Assembly: GCF_024385505.1 (NCBI RefSeq)
Contig: NZ_JANFLT010000001.1
Coordinates: 620,001 to 684,000, forward strand
From: Arthrobacter zhaoxinii
GTDB taxonomy: Bacteria; Actinomycetota; Actinomycetes; Actinomycetales; Micrococcaceae
DNA length: 64,000 nucleotides
Direction: 5' to 3'
Position numbers and translations under genes: made by a program. The notes under the pieces were generated by a model, which made no database searches, was not told the origin of the DNA, and saw only the letters and a list, made by a program, of their open reading frames with translations. This document shows, one piece after another, positions 34,482 through 44,363 of this stretch (positions are counted from its first letter, which is position 1; every line of letters begins with the position of its first letter).

Positions 34482-35275
34482 GCTTCGAGCCCGTAGCCGG
34501 CAGCCCGCAGCTGGGCACGGGTTTCCGCGGCCATCATCCGGGCGTGGAGTTCCTCGCGCCCGGGAGCGAGTTCGTACTTGAGCAGCTTCCGTGCCTTCTC
34601 CGGATCGGTCTCGCCTTCACCGTAGGAAGGGCAGAGCTGGGCCACGGGGCAGGCTCCGCAGGCGGGCTTCTTGGCGTGGCAGACCCGCCGGCCATGGAAC
34701 ACCACCCGGTTGGACAGCGGCGTCCAGTCCTTCGGTTCGAAGAGCGCCGCGACGTCCTCCTCCACCTTCACCGGGTCCGTAGCCGTGGTCCAGCCGAACC
34801 GGCGGGACAGCCGCCCGAAGTGGGTGTCCACCGTGATGCCGGGAACGCCGAACGCATTGCCGAGCACCACGTTGGCGGTCTTCCTCCCGACTCCCGGGAG
34901 GGTGACCAGGTCCTCGAGCCGGTTCGGCACTTCGCCGTCGAACTCGTCGACCAGTCGGGTGGACAGCGCTTTGATGCTGGCCGCTTTGGCCCGGAAGAAC
35001 CCGGTGGGCCGGATGATTTCCTGCAGTGTGTCTTCGTCCGCCTCGGCCATCGCTTTGGGGTCGGGGTAGCGGGCAAACAGGACCGGTGTCACGGCGTTGA
35101 CCCGGATGTCGGTGGTCTGCGCGGAAAGGACAGTGGCCACCAGCAGCTCAAACGCGTTGGTGAAGTCCAGCTCTGCAACGGCATAGGGATAAACCTCCCC
35201 GAGCATCCGGTTGATGCGCCGTGCCCGCCGTTTCACTGCAAGGAGGGACGGATCGCTGCCGGTTGCCTTTGCCAC
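34478..35275 (-). CDS. nth: endonuclease III (DNA glycosylase/AP lyase)
   Basis: 265 residues. It removes oxidised pyrimidines and cleaves abasic sites. The helix-hairpin-helix is [14 protein letters not shown] with the catalytic Lys of the [16 protein letters not shown] helix region, catalytic Asp in [10 protein letters not shown], and the [4Fe-4S] ligands C-x6-C-x2-C-x5-C in [17 protein letters not shown]. The GTG start at 35275 is preceded by an AGAAGGA about 10 nt away. It is co-transcribed with the NUDIX gene. All signature residues are intact. Confidence 0.95.
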   Translation of the reverse strand: MAKATGSDPSLLAVKRRARRINRMLGEVYPYAVAELDFTNAFELLVATVLSAQTTDIRVNAVTPVLFARYPDPKAMAEADEDTLQEIIRPTGFFRAKAASIKALSTRLVDEFDGEVPNRLEDLVTLPGVGRKTANVVLGNAFGVPGITVDTHFGRLSRRFGWTTATDPVKVEEDVAALFEPKDWTPLSNRVVFHGRRVCHAKKPACGACPVAQLCPSYGEGETDPEKARKLLKYELAPGREELHARMMAAETRAQLRAAGYGLEA

Positions 35276-35333
35276 TGCTGGAAGTCCTTCTACTGACGGT
35301 TGGTGCTGCTGATGGCCGCTGGTGCGAAACGGG

Positions 35334-36596
35334 CTACTGGTCGGCGTCTACGCGCTCAATGTTGCTGAGGTCGCGCAGGACACCGATGCGTCCCGTGCGC
35401 TTGTCCTGGACGAGGAATTCGTCGCCGCGGTCCTCGAGTCCCAGCTCCCAGTCACCCGGCTGGAACATAAACAGCGGGAGGCCGGTGCGCTCGTCGACAA
35501 TCTGGCGGGGGGTGCCCACGGCAAACCAGAAGGCCTCCACCACTGCCTCGTCGCGGGTAGCGGTAATGGGTTCCGAGTTGCCGGCCTCCGCTTCATGGGC
35601 GCCTGCTGCGGAAACCTCGCGGGTGCCTGCGTCGCGGACCACCGGGTTCACGGTGGTGGCGGCCATGGGCTCCTCAGTCTGCATACCGGCGGCAGGCGTA
35701 GCAGTGGGCTGGGCGGAGGTGGCCGGCGACGGCACCGCCGGGGCTACCTGGGTGGCGGGAGCGGACTCGGGCTGGGCGGAGGCGGCCGGGGCGGAGGCGG
35801 CCGGGGCTGCCGCGGAGGCGCCGGCAGCGGGGGTTCCGACGACGGCGGTGCCGCCCGGAGCGGACACCTGTGCACCGTCCTGCACAGGTGCGTCATGCAC
35901 GGTTGTGCCGGCCTCGTTGCTGCGGCGAAGCGGGTTGGTGAAACGGCGGGTGCCGCCGGTGTTGTCCGTGTCCGGCTGCTGCTCCGGCTTCGGGCGGGCC
36001 GGGCGGGGGCGCAGCGGCAGGGCGTTGCGGGCCGTCAGGGCGGCGGGGGCTTCGGGGCGGTTCCGGAATTCCCGGGCAAAGAACGGGAGGTGGGGAGCCA
36101 GCGTGGTGGACACCAGCAGGCCCAGGGCACCGATAAGGGCGACCATCGCGCCGACGCTGAAGTCCGTGACGGTCTGGAGGAAGAAGAAGGCCACGGCCAG
36201 CACGGCGGTGACGGAGGCGAACTGGTCCAGGGAAAGCGAGCCGACCCGGGGCTTCATCCCCGGGGCAAGGCGGCGGCCGGCAAACAGCCCGGCAACCAGC
36301 AGCGGCAGGAGGATGCCGATCCCCACGAAGAACAGCGGGAACGCATTCCACAGATTGAAGTCCTCTTCGAAACCGAGGCTGGTCACGGTGAAGAAGGGCA
36401 GGATGCTGCCCACAAGCATCACGAGCACGGAGATTCCCACGACGGTGTCGCGCAGCCCGAAGGGGCCAACGAGGGCCGTTTGCTCTCCGGCGGCCGGGGA
36501 TGCCTGCACGCCGTTGTCTGCTGCGGAGGGATGTCCGCCGGCTTCCGAAGATCCGGCCACAGTGCGGGCCTCGTTTTCAACAGGGGGGTTGTTCAT
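35334..36596 (-). CDS. membrane protein with long Ala/Pro linker, function unknown
   Basis: 420 residues from the ATG at 36596, which has GGAG 8 nt upstream. Four hydrophobic segments occur in the N-terminal half ([63 protein letters not shown]). A ~150-residue Ala/Pro/Glu-rich disordered region follows, then a folded C-terminal domain ([22 protein letters not shown] region). I do not recognise the family. The layout suggests a membrane anchor with a tethered cytosolic domain. Confidence 0.7.
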   Translation of the reverse strand: MNNPPVENEARTVAGSSEAGGHPSAADNGVQASPAAGEQTALVGPFGLRDTVVGISVLVMLVGSILPFFTVTSLGFEEDFNLWNAFPLFFVGIGILLPLLVAGLFAGRRLAPGMKPRVGSLSLDQFASVTAVLAVAFFFLQTVTDFSVGAMVALIGALGLLVSTTLAPHLPFFAREFRNRPEAPAALTARNALPLRPRPARPKPEQQPDTDNTGGTRRFTNPLRRSNEAGTTVHDAPVQDGAQVSAPGGTAVVGTPAAGASAAAPAASAPAASAQPESAPATQVAPAVPSPATSAQPTATPAAGMQTEEPMAATTVNPVVRDAGTREVSAAGAHEAEAGNSEPITATRDEAVVEAFWFAVGTPRQIVDERTGLPLFMFQPGDWELGLEDRGDEFLVQDKRTGRIGVLRDLSNIERVDADQ

Positions 36597-36795
36597 ACTG
36601 ATCTCCATTCGCGACCGCCGTTCCATAACGCAGCTGGTGCACGCCGGGACCGGAGGCCGCATCTACGGTACGTAGGCGGTTGCTTCCTTCTGACAGCCTA
36701 ATCAACGACGGCGAGGCACACTAGCGCAGCAGCGGCGCGTCCCGACGGCGTGACATACCGCTCACCGCATAATCGCACCGTTTTGCAACCGATTA

Positions 36796-36811
36796 TGTGA
36801 GCAGGGACACA
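36796..36811 (+). promoter_or_regulatory. CRP/GlxR-like site upstream of acs
   Basis: TGTGA-N6-ACACA, 88 nt before the acs start codon. It differs from the TGTGA-N6-TCACA consensus at one position. The surrounding 300-nt gap (36597-36898) holds no gene. A CRP-family gene lies at 44364 in this window. Confidence 0.5.
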
Positions 36812-36898
36812 GCGGCGTAAATCCGGCGATAGGGTGGTTGGCAGCCATGCACGATTCCCCAAGTGATGGATTTTGAAGCGAAGTGAAAGGGTTCAACC

Positions 36899-38887
36899 AT
36901 GTCTGATCAGTCCCCTGCAAAGAAGCACGGAGACGCCTTCGAGAACCTGCTGCATGAAAGCCGGAGCTTCCCGCCGAGCGCCGAATTCGCAGCGTCAGCG
37001 GTGGCCAAGCCGTCGCTGTACGAGGAAGCGGCAGCCGACGGCCCCGAGTTCTGGGCCCGCCAGGCCCGGGACATCCTGACCTGGGACCAGGACTTCACCC
37101 AGGCGCTGGACTGGAGCGATGCACCGTTCGCCAAGTGGTTTGTCGGGGGCACCCTGAACGCCGCCTACAACGCCCTGGACCGGCATGTCGAAGAGGGGCG
37201 CGGAGACCGCGTGGCGATTTACTTCGAGGGCGAACCCGGGGATACGCGTACCTATACCTATGCGCAGCTGACTGAAGAGGTCAAGAAAGCCGCCAACGCC
37301 TTCGAATCCCTGGGCGTTTCCAAGGGCGACCGCGTTGCGGTGTACCTGCCGATGATCCCCGAAGCCGTCATCACCATGCTGGCCTGCGCCCGGATCGGCG
37401 CCGTGCACTCGGTGGTCTTCGGCGGGTTCTCCGCCGACGCCCTGCGCAGCCGGATCGACGACGCCGAGGCGAAGCTCGTCGTCACGGCGGACGGCTCCTA
37501 CCGCCGCGGCAAGCCCAGTGCGCTCAAGCCCGCCGTGGATGAAGCCCTCGCCAAGGACGGGCACACCGTCGAAAACGTAGTGGTGGTCCGCCGCAACGGC
37601 GAGCCCGTTCAGTGGAACGACGGCCTGGACCGCTGGTGGCACGACGTCGTGGACACGGCGAGCGCCGACCACACGGCCGTGGCCCATGACTCCGAGCATC
37701 CGCTGTTCATCCTCTATACCTCCGGCACCACGGGAAAGCCCAAGGGCATCCTGCACACCACCGGCGGCTTCCTCACGCAGACGGCGTTTACGCACCGGAA
37801 CACCTTCGACCTGCACCCCGAAACCGACGTCTACTGGTGCACCGCCGACATCGGCTGGGTCACCGGCCACAGCTATGTGACGTACGCTCCCCTGGTCAAC
37901 GGAGCCACCCAGCTGATCTACGAAGGCACCCCGGACACCCCGCACCAGGGCCGCTGGTGGGAGCTGGTGGAGAAATACAAGGTGTCCATCCTCTACACCG
38001 CCCCCACCGCCATCCGGACCTGCATGAAGTGGGGCCGGGACATTCCGCAGAAGTTCAACCTGGACTCCATCCGGGTGCTCGGTTCCGTGGGCGAACCCAT
38101 CAACCCTGAAGCGTGGATGTGGTACCGGCAGGTCATCGGTGCCAACGGCGGCAAGAAGGAAAACCCCGCCCCCATTGTCGACACCTGGTGGCAGACGGAA
38201 ACCGGCGGCCATATGATCGCACCGATGCCGGGCATTACGGCCACCAAGCCGGGCTCGGCCCAGGTGGCCGTGCCGGGCATCTCCGTGGACGTGGTGGATG
38301 AGATGGGCGAATCCGTTCCCAACGGCTCCGGCGGCTTCCTGGTGGTCAAGGAACCCTGGCCGTCCATGCTGCGCGGCATCTGGGGAGATCCGGAACGCTT
38401 CAAGGAGACCTACTGGTCCCGGTTCGACAACATGTACTTCGCCGGCGACGGCGCCAAGAAGGACGAGGACGGCGATATCTGGCTGCTCGGCCGCGTGGAT
38501 GACGTCATGAACGTTTCCGGCCACCGGCTGTCCACCACGGAAATCGAATCCGCCCTCGTCAGCCACCCGTCGGTGGCGGAAGCCGCCGTCGTCGGCGCTG
38601 CTGATGAGACCACGGGCGAGGCAGTGGTGGCGTTCGTGATCCTGCGAGGCAGTGCGAAGGACGACGACGACATTGTCACCACCCTGCGCAACCACGTCGG
38701 CAAGGAGATCGGCCCGATCGCGAAGCCGCGGCACATCCTGGTGGTTCCCGAACTGCCCAAGACCCGAAGCGGCAAAATCATGCGCCGCCTGCTCAAGGAC
38801 GTGGCCGAGGGCCGCGAGGCCGGCGATTCAAGCACCCTTGCGGACAATACGGTGATGCAGCAGATCTCAGCTTCCCTCAAGAAGTAG
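36899..38887 (+). CDS. acs: acetyl-CoA synthetase
   Basis: 662 residues, normal for AMP-forming Acs. It activates acetate to acetyl-CoA via acetyl-AMP. Signatures are the P-loop [21 protein letters not shown], and the C-terminal [11 protein letters not shown] with Lys626, the conserved acetylation-sensitive lysine. This lysine is the regulatory target of AcuC/sirtuin deacetylases in other bacteria, linking the gene to acuC at 5.5-6.7 kb. AAAGG lies upstream of the ATG and a CRP-like site 88 nt before it. A strong bidirectional terminator follows. Confidence 0.96.
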   Translation: MSDQSPAKKHGDAFENLLHESRSFPPSAEFAASAVAKPSLYEEAAADGPEFWARQARDILTWDQDFTQALDWSDAPFAKWFVGGTLNAAYNALDRHVEEGRGDRVAIYFEGEPGDTRTYTYAQLTEEVKKAANAFESLGVSKGDRVAVYLPMIPEAVITMLACARIGAVHSVVFGGFSADALRSRIDDAEAKLVVTADGSYRRGKPSALKPAVDEALAKDGHTVENVVVVRRNGEPVQWNDGLDRWWHDVVDTASADHTAVAHDSEHPLFILYTSGTTGKPKGILHTTGGFLTQTAFTHRNTFDLHPETDVYWCTADIGWVTGHSYVTYAPLVNGATQLIYEGTPDTPHQGRWWELVEKYKVSILYTAPTAIRTCMKWGRDIPQKFNLDSIRVLGSVGEPINPEAWMWYRQVIGANGGKKENPAPIVDTWWQTETGGHMIAPMPGITATKPGSAQVAVPGISVDVVDEMGESVPNGSGGFLVVKEPWPSMLRGIWGDPERFKETYWSRFDNMYFAGDGAKKDEDGDIWLLGRVDDVMNVSGHRLSTTEIESALVSHPSVAEAAVVGAADETTGEAVVAFVILRGSAKDDDDIVTTLRNHVGKEIGPIAKPRHILVVPELPKTRSGKIMRRLLKDVAEGREAGDSSTLADNTVMQQISASLKK

Positions 38888-38914
38888 GCACCGCGAAGTA
38901 GGCACAGCACCAAA

Positions 38915-38961
38915 CAGAAAGCAGGTGCCGTCCCCTTGCCGGGGACGGCACCTGCTTTCTG
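38915..38961. terminator. bidirectional terminator between acs and ohr
   Basis: A perfect 21-bp stem begins CAGAAAGCAGGTGCC and closes on a 5-nt loop. The A-rich and T-rich bases lie near the stem foot. It is shared by the convergent acs and ohr genes. Confidence 0.85.
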
Positions 38962-38972
38962 TTGCTGGAACC

Positions 38973-39392
38973 TTAGGCGACGGTGACGTCCAGGTTCACG
39001 TCAATGTTGCCGCGGGTGGCGTTGGAGTAGGGGCAGACCTGGTGGGCGGACCGGGTCAGCTTGTCCGCAGTGGCTTCATCGACACCGGACATCTCCACGT
39101 GCAGTTCAACGCCCAGCTTGAAGCCGTCGCCGTCCTTGAAGATGCTGACGTCGGCAGTTACGGCGGCGTCGGCGATCGGCGCCTTTTCAGCACGGGCAAT
39201 CATCTTCAGTGCCGAGAGGAAGCAGGCCGCGTAGCCGGCAGCAAACAGCTGCTCGGGGTTGGTGCCTTCGCCGGAGCCGCCCATTTCGGTGGGAGTGGAC
39301 AGGTTCACCTCGAGCTTGCCGTCGCTGGTGCGGGCTTCGCCGTTGCGTCCGTCGCCGGTGGCGGTGGCAGCTGCTGTGTACAAGGCACTCAT
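38973..39392 (-). CDS. ohr: organic hydroperoxide resistance protein (Ohr, OsmC superfamily)
   Basis: 139-residue thiol peroxidase that reduces organic and fatty-acid hydroperoxides. The two catalytic cysteines are Cys57 (YAACFLSAL) and Cys120 (HQVCPYSNATRGN), the latter being the Ohr-specific motif. A strong AAAGGAG ribosome site precedes the ATG. The gene is divergent from a TetR-family regulator across a 96-nt gap with a 22-bp palindrome. Bacterial ohr genes are usually controlled by MarR-type OhrR, so a TetR partner is less usual. Confidence 0.93.
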   Translation of the reverse strand: MSALYTAAATATGDGRNGEARTSDGKLEVNLSTPTEMGGSGEGTNPEQLFAAGYAACFLSALKMIARAEKAPIADAAVTADVSIFKDGDGFKLGVELHVEMSGVDEATADKLTRSAHQVCPYSNATRGNIDVNLDVTVA

Positions 39393-39431
39393 GGGAACTC
39401 CTTTTTGTGGGGAAAGTCAGTAGGCTTCAAG

Positions 39432-39453
39432 GTAGACTAACTAGTACGTCTAC
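39432..39453. promoter_or_regulatory. palindromic operator between ohr and tetR
   Basis: A 22-bp dyad running from GTAGAC to GTCTAC with 9 of 11 pairs matching lies 36 nt from the tetR ATG and 40 nt from the ohr ATG. Its size and symmetry fit a TetR dimer site. Confidence 0.65.
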
Positions 39454-39488
39454 TGCAAATACACCACCTAGGAAGCGAGGGAACTACG

Positions 39489-40061
39489 ATGGCAGCGAAA
39501 TTGTCCGGCGTACGCGAACGGATCCTGGCGCAGGCCTCGAACCTGTTTTACCGGGAGGGCATCCGGGCCGTGAGCGCTGACAAGATCATTGCCGCTGCCG
39601 ACACCACGAAAGTGACTTTTTACCGCTACTTCCGCTCCAAGGATGACCTGGTGGTGGCCTACCTGCAGGAGCAGTCCGCCGCAATGCGGACACGGGCGGC
39701 GGAGCTGGATCCGGACCCGTGCACCGGGCTGCTCCAGTTTGCCGAAGCCATGGGTTCCCAGGCATGCGCGGCCGGATTCCGCGGCTGCCCCTTCATCAAC
39801 GCGGCGGCGGAGTACACGGATCCCAACCATCCCGTCCGCGCCGTGGTGTCCGAGCACCGCGCCTGGCTGCATTCCCTGGTCGCCGAACGGCTGCAGCAGC
39901 TCGGCGCAACGGACGCAGGCCGGCTCGCGGACCAGCTGCTGATGCTGCGGGACGGTGCCATGGTGCACGGCTATGTCGGGGACGGCACCGCCGTCGGGCC
40001 GGCCCTTGCCGCCGCCGGCAAGGCGTTGATCCTCCCCCACCTGGCTACGCCGGAGCCCTAG
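39489..40061 (+). CDS. TetR/AcrR family regulator, likely controlling ohr
   Basis: 190 residues. The N-terminal HTH is visible in GIRAVSADKIIAAADTTKVTFYRYFRSKDDLV (split HTH and helix 4), followed by a full-length helical ligand domain containing two cysteines in QACAAGFRGCPF (about residues 92-103). A redox-active Cys pair would suit sensing of peroxides, but this is speculative. AGGAAGCGAGG precedes the ATG. It is divergent from ohr with a shared palindrome, the usual geometry for mutual control. Confidence 0.85.
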   Translation: MAAKLSGVRERILAQASNLFYREGIRAVSADKIIAAADTTKVTFYRYFRSKDDLVVAYLQEQSAAMRTRAAELDPDPCTGLLQFAEAMGSQACAAGFRGCPFINAAAEYTDPNHPVRAVVSEHRAWLHSLVAERLQQLGATDAGRLADQLLMLRDGAMVHGYVGDGTAVGPALAAAGKALILPHLATPEP

Positions 40062-40140
40062 CCTGCCCGGTTTCCGGGCGGATGTGACCTTGGACTCATA
40101 CGTTTGGTGAAAGCTCCGGCGGATAGGACAATTCCTTCTC

Positions 40141-41478
40141 GTGTCTACTTCACCCGCAGCGGCCGCACCAGCCGCATCCCCCACTCCGCAGTCTTCCAAG
40201 ATGGCCCGCAAGGTCGCGGGCGCCTCCTTCATCGGCACTGCCCTGGAGTCCTACGACTTCTACGTTTTCGGCACCGCTGCTGCCCTGATCCTGAACCGGA
40301 TCTTCTTTCCCGACGTGGACGCAGCCACCGGCATCCTGCTGTCCTTCCTCACCCTGGGCATGGGCTTCATTGCCCGGCCGCTGGGCGCCATCCTCTTCGG
40401 CCACATCGGTGACCGGGTAGGACGCAAAACTTCACTCATCGGAACCATCGTCCTGATGGGCACGGCCACCGGCGCCGTGGGTCTGCTGCCGGATTACAAC
40501 ACCATCGGGATCTGGGCGCCGCTGCTGCTGGTGGTTCTCCGCCTCCTCCAGGGCCTGGCCGTCGGCGGCGAATGGGGCGGCTCCATCCTCATCGCCACCG
40601 AACACGCCGCTCCCCGCAAACGGGCACTGTACGCCGCCATCCCGCAGATCGGTTCCCCGGTGGGCACCATCATGGTCACCGGCATCTTCCTGCTGCTGGC
40701 CACCGTCTCCGACGACGCCATGGAGGCGGGCGTCTGGCGCATCCCGTTCCTGCTCGCCTTCCCCTTCATGGGCATTGCCCTCTACCTGCGCCTGGCCATC
40801 GATGAAACCCCCGTTTTCAAGGACGTGGCGAAGGCGCACCAGGTCACCCGGATTCCGCTGGCAGAGGTGCTGCGCCACCAGTGGCTGGCCGTCCTGGTGG
40901 CAGCGGCGGCAGCGCTGCTGGGCATCGGTTCGTATTTCCTGATGACCACGTACACCCAGGCCTACGGTGTCTCGGAGCTGGGACTGTCCGAGTCCACGGT
41001 GCTGAACGCCGCGCTGGTTGGTTCAGTGCTGCAGCTGGCAACCATCCCCGCGTTCGGGTTCCTGGCCACCCGGATCGGCTCGGCGCGCATGGTGCTGGCC
41101 GGCGCCGTCGCCACGCTGATTATCTCCTTCCCGCTGTACTTCATCATCAGCAACGCCACCGCACCGGTGTACATCCTGACCATCCTGATCGGCGGCATCG
41201 CGCCGACGGCGGCGTGGGCGGCATTGGGCGGCCTGATGGCCGATCTCTTCCCGGCCCGCACTGGATTCACGGCCATGTCCCTGGCGTACAGCTTCGCCGG
41301 CATCCTTTCCGGGTTCACCCCCTCCATCACGCAGGGATTCTCCAGCGCCACCGGCGGCGCATGGTGGCACCCCGGCGTCGTGCTGGCCCTGATGTCCCTG
41401 ATCACCATTGCCGGTGCACTGGCCGCCCGCCGGATGTCCGCGCGCAACACGGGGCCGGAACTGCCGGCCCGGGCCTGA
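40141..41478 (+). CDS. MHS-family major facilitator transporter (possible shikimate/aromatic-acid importer)
   Basis: 445 residues with about 12 transmembrane helices. Family marks are ASFIGTALESYDFYVFGTAAAL in the first helix, GHIGDRVGRKTSL in loop 2-3 and LQGLAVGGEWGGS in helix 4, all typical of the metabolite:H+ symporter (MHS) family that includes ShiA, KgtP and ProP. The GTG start at 40141 follows AGGACA. It lies 19 nt before aroQ, so an intermediate of the shikimate/quinate route is an attractive substrate (inference). Confidence 0.85.
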   Translation: MSTSPAAAAPAASPTPQSSKMARKVAGASFIGTALESYDFYVFGTAAALILNRIFFPDVDAATGILLSFLTLGMGFIARPLGAILFGHIGDRVGRKTSLIGTIVLMGTATGAVGLLPDYNTIGIWAPLLLVVLRLLQGLAVGGEWGGSILIATEHAAPRKRALYAAIPQIGSPVGTIMVTGIFLLLATVSDDAMEAGVWRIPFLLAFPFMGIALYLRLAIDETPVFKDVAKAHQVTRIPLAEVLRHQWLAVLVAAAAALLGIGSYFLMTTYTQAYGVSELGLSESTVLNAALVGSVLQLATIPAFGFLATRIGSARMVLAGAVATLIISFPLYFIISNATAPVYILTILIGGIAPTAAWAALGGLMADLFPARTGFTAMSLAYSFAGILSGFTPSITQGFSSATGGAWWHPGVVLALMSLITIAGALAARRMSARNTGPELPARA

Positions 41479-41497
41479 GCTCCGGCATAGTTAAGCC

Positions 41498-41959
41498 ATG
41501 ACTACAGCCAGCACCCGCAGCCTTCTGGTCCTCAACGGCCCCAACCTCAACCTGCTGGGAACCCGCGAACCGGCGATTTATGGAAGTTCCACCCTGGCCG
41601 ATGTGGAGGCTGTGGCTATGGCCGCGGCCTCCGCCCGCGGCTGGACCGTGGACTGCGTGCAGTCCAACCACGAAGGCGACCTGATCGATGCCATCCACGC
41701 GGCGCGCGGCACCGCGGACGGCATCGTCATCAACCCCGGCGCCTACAGCCACACTTCGGTGGCCATCCCGGACGCGCTGTCCGGCGTGGAACTTCCGGTG
41801 GTCGAGGTGCATCTGAGCAACATCCACCGGCGGGAGGAGTTCCGCCACCACTCCTTCGTCTCCTCGGTGGCGCAGGCGGTGATCTGCGGGGCCGGAATCA
41901 GCGGCTACCGGATGGCCGTGGACTACCTGATTGAGTCTGCTGAACCGTCCGGGAGCTAG
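41498..41959 (+). CDS. aroQ: type II 3-dehydroquinate dehydratase
   Basis: 153 residues, normal for the dodecameric class. It converts 3-dehydroquinate to 3-dehydroshikimate. [21 protein letters not shown] carries the lid arginine and tyrosine (split at residues ~6-26), [10 protein letters not shown] the active-site Asn and His, and [15 protein letters not shown] the second His/Arg set. It could serve aromatic amino acid synthesis or quinate catabolism. Isolation from other aro genes and linkage to an MHS transporter lean to the latter, without proof. Confidence 0.94.
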   Translation: MTTASTRSLLVLNGPNLNLLGTREPAIYGSSTLADVEAVAMAAASARGWTVDCVQSNHEGDLIDAIHAARGTADGIVINPGAYSHTSVAIPDALSGVELPVVEVHLSNIHRREEFRHHSFVSSVAQAVICGAGISGYRMAVDYLIESAEPSGS

Positions 41960-41961
41960 CC

Positions 41962-42942
41962 ATGGCGTCCACGGCCCGGCGCTATGAACGGTTCGCGGGG
42001 GTCGAGGCCCGCGGATCGTCCGATGTGTATGAGCAGTGGAGCCGTGGCATCAGCACGGACGCCGCGGTGCTGGAACTGATCGACGGGCTGCCGGAGAACA
42101 AGCGCCCGCCCAACCTGGTGCTGGCGGCGGCACGCAGCCGCGGCGCGGACGCCGGGCCCTATCCGCAGTTCCGGTCCTTTCTACAGGAGCATTGGGAAGA
42201 CATCCGCCCGGTCATCCTGCATCGCAGCACGCAGACCAACGAGCCCCGCCGCTGCGCCGTGCTCCTGCCGCTGCTGGCGGAAATCGCCCGGACGGAGGAG
42301 CGCCCGCTGGCCCTGATCGAAGTCGGAGCCTCAGCCGGGCTGTGTCTATACCCTGACCGCTACGGCTACCGGTACGACGACGGCGGCGTCCTCAACGATC
42401 CAGGCCGCCCGGATCTGGTTTTGGAGTGCACAACCACCGGCAATCCGCCGCTGCCGCGGTCCTGTCCGGAGATCATCCACCGGGCCGGGGTGGACCTCTC
42501 TCCGCTGAACCCGGCCGACCCCGAGGACCTGGCCTGGCTTGATGCCCTGATCTGGCCCGGCATGGAGGACCGCCGGGCCCTGCTGCAGGCAGCGGCAGGT
42601 GCCGCCGCGAACTCCCCCGCCCGGATCATCACAGGCGACCTCAATGCGGAGATCGCCGGGCTGATCGAGACAGCCCCGGCCGAGGCAGCCGTCGTTGTGT
42701 TCCACACCGCCGTCCTGGCCTACCTTCCGGCAGCGGACCGGGGAATCTTCCGGGACACCATGCTCAGCCGCCTGGACGTCCCCGGACGGCCGGTGCACTG
42801 GATCTCCAACGAGGGCGGCTCGGTAGTTCCAGGGCTGGCGGCGCCGGCAGGCGATGCGGATCCGGGATTGTTCGTCCTGCACCACAACGGCACGGCCGTG
42901 GCCCGGACCGGCCCGCACGGGCAGTCCCTGCACTGGCTCTAG
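41962..42942 (+). CDS. DUF2332 domain protein
   Basis: 326 residues, beginning 2 nt after aroQ. It matches the actinobacterial/alphaproteobacterial DUF2332 family in layout: RYERFAGVEARGSSDVYEQW at the N-terminus, NEPRRCAVLLPLL, LALIEVGASAGLCL (a glycine-rich Rossmann-like motif I) and VVVFHTAVLAYL. The fold resembles SAM-dependent methyltransferases, but no function is established. Co-transcription with the MHS transporter and aroQ is likely from the spacing. Confidence 0.8.
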   Translation: MASTARRYERFAGVEARGSSDVYEQWSRGISTDAAVLELIDGLPENKRPPNLVLAAARSRGADAGPYPQFRSFLQEHWEDIRPVILHRSTQTNEPRRCAVLLPLLAEIARTEERPLALIEVGASAGLCLYPDRYGYRYDDGGVLNDPGRPDLVLECTTTGNPPLPRSCPEIIHRAGVDLSPLNPADPEDLAWLDALIWPGMEDRRALLQAAAGAAANSPARIITGDLNAEIAGLIETAPAEAAVVVFHTAVLAYLPAADRGIFRDTMLSRLDVPGRPVHWISNEGGSVVPGLAAPAGDADPGLFVLHHNGTAVARTGPHGQSLHWL

Positions 42943-42959
42943 CGGGTTACTACTGCGTC

Positions 42960-44141
42960 TTACTTACTGGTGCACTGCCCGGCTGAGACCGGGTCGGTGT
43001 AGCCGGAGGCGGCGTTCACCACGGGCCCCACCTCGGCCAGTGAGAGGGCGTAGCCGATGGGCTGGTCGCTGGTGGTCTTGGCGAAAATGACACCGGCCAG
43101 ACGTCCGTCCATATCCAGCAGCGGGCCGCCGGAGTTACCCTGCTGCACATTCGCGGCCAGGGTATAGACCTCCAGCACCTCGGGCGAGGCTCCGTAAATG
43201 TCCCGGACGGCCACGTTGGAAAGGCCTTCGACATTGGCGGCCTGCAGCCGGAACGGACCGCCGGCCGGATACCCTGCGAAGGCTGCGGTGGTTCCGGCTG
43301 CCAGCGGCTCCCCCAGTGGAAGGGGATCGGCGTCGAGCCCTTCAACGGCGAGGACGGCGAGATCCCGTGATGAATCGAAGTGGACCACCCGGCCGGGCAG
43401 CACACTGCCGTCCGGCACCTCCACCACGGGTTCATTCACGCCGGCCACCACGTGGGCATTGGTGACCACGCGGTCATCCGCCACGACAACGCCCGAGCCC
43501 GTCTGGTTCTGTCCGCACTGGTAAGCCGTGCCCGTGATCTTGAGTACCGACGCCGATGCGGTCCGCAGCGCCTCGGAGTCCACCTCCGCGCTGGGCGGGA
43601 CGGCGGTCTGCGGCGCGGCGCTGTCCAGGATGGTCGGCAGGCCCTCCGAAACGGTAAAGGAACGGATCTGCGCGCTCCAGGTCTTCACCTGCTCGGGTGT
43701 GGCTTCATCAATGCTGGTGAGCACCTTGGAGGCGGCGATCTGCTGGGACAGGAACGGTACTCCCAGCGTCGTCACACTGAAGGCCAGCATGGCCATCACC
43801 AGGGCCGCCACCACAAGGTTGGCAGCACCGCCGAGCAGGCGGTCCAGGAACCGCAGCGGCGGGAAGTTCAGCCACCGGCGGATCATTCCGCCCAGCGCCG
43901 CGCCGGCGGCGTGGCCCACCAGCACGAGGATGACCGCCGTGGCGATCACCACCGTCAGGCGCCACCCGTTGTCCGGCACCCAGCCGGCAACCAGCGGAAT
44001 CGCGAAAAAGGCGGCCACCGCGCCGGCAACGAAACCGACGATCCCGCCGAGGGTGACCACCAGCCCGTTGCGCAGGCCGGCAACCAGGTAGAAGAGCAGG
44101 ACAAGGAGCAGGATGATGTCCAGAAGTGTCAGTCCGAGCAC
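42960..44141 (-). CDS. marP: MarP-family membrane-bound periplasmic serine protease
   Basis: 393 residues from a GTG at 44141 with GGAG upstream. Four transmembrane helices form an N-terminal CvpA-like domain (residues 1-125). The extracytoplasmic trypsin-like domain has catalytic His230 (TNAHVV), Asp260 (DSSRDLAVL) and Ser337 (QQGNSGGPL). Cys209 and Cys390 match, with a constant offset of 5, the cysteines I recall as disulfide-forming in mycobacterial MarP. That enzyme is needed for acid and oxidative stress tolerance and processes the peptidoglycan hydrolase RipA. It is divergent from crp. ATG codons further upstream lack a ribosome site. Confidence 0.9.
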   Translation of the reverse strand: MLGLTLLDIILLLVLLFYLVAGLRNGLVVTLGGIVGFVAGAVAAFFAIPLVAGWVPDNGWRLTVVIATAVILVLVGHAAGAALGGMIRRWLNFPPLRFLDRLLGGAANLVVAALVMAMLAFSVTTLGVPFLSQQIAASKVLTSIDEATPEQVKTWSAQIRSFTVSEGLPTILDSAAPQTAVPPSAEVDSEALRTASASVLKITGTAYQCGQNQTGSGVVVADDRVVTNAHVVAGVNEPVVEVPDGSVLPGRVVHFDSSRDLAVLAVEGLDADPLPLGEPLAAGTTAAFAGYPAGGPFRLQAANVEGLSNVAVRDIYGASPEVLEVYTLAANVQQGNSGGPLLDMDGRLAGVIFAKTTSDQPIGYALSLAEVGPVVNAASGYTDPVSAGQCTSK

Positions 44142-44363
44142 AAAGAGCTCCAAGCATGTAAATCGGGGCGGCATGGCGGTGGAAGGCCGCTGCAGTTGCG
44201 AGTTTATCCGGACAACCTGCACAAGCCGTTACCAGGATTGGCTCTCCGGCTGTGGTCCTGCCCTCTTTTTCGAACCGATCGGTGAACAAACGTGCTTCAG
44301 GTATCACTAGGGGGTGACGTACGGCAAGATAATAGGTAGAGACCACTATTTACAGGAGATTTC

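Noticed and set aside
36692-36760. Small RNA gene in the gap before acs
   Set aside because: No stable hairpin followed by a T-run and no promoter-like pair could be picked out; only the CRP-like site is supportable.
44300-44325. ATCAC..GTGA inverted motif between marP and crp as a Crp autoregulatory site
   Set aside because: The half-sites are in the reverse order (TCAC-N-GTGA) compared with the GTGA-N6-TCAC consensus, so it is not a Crp-type site.
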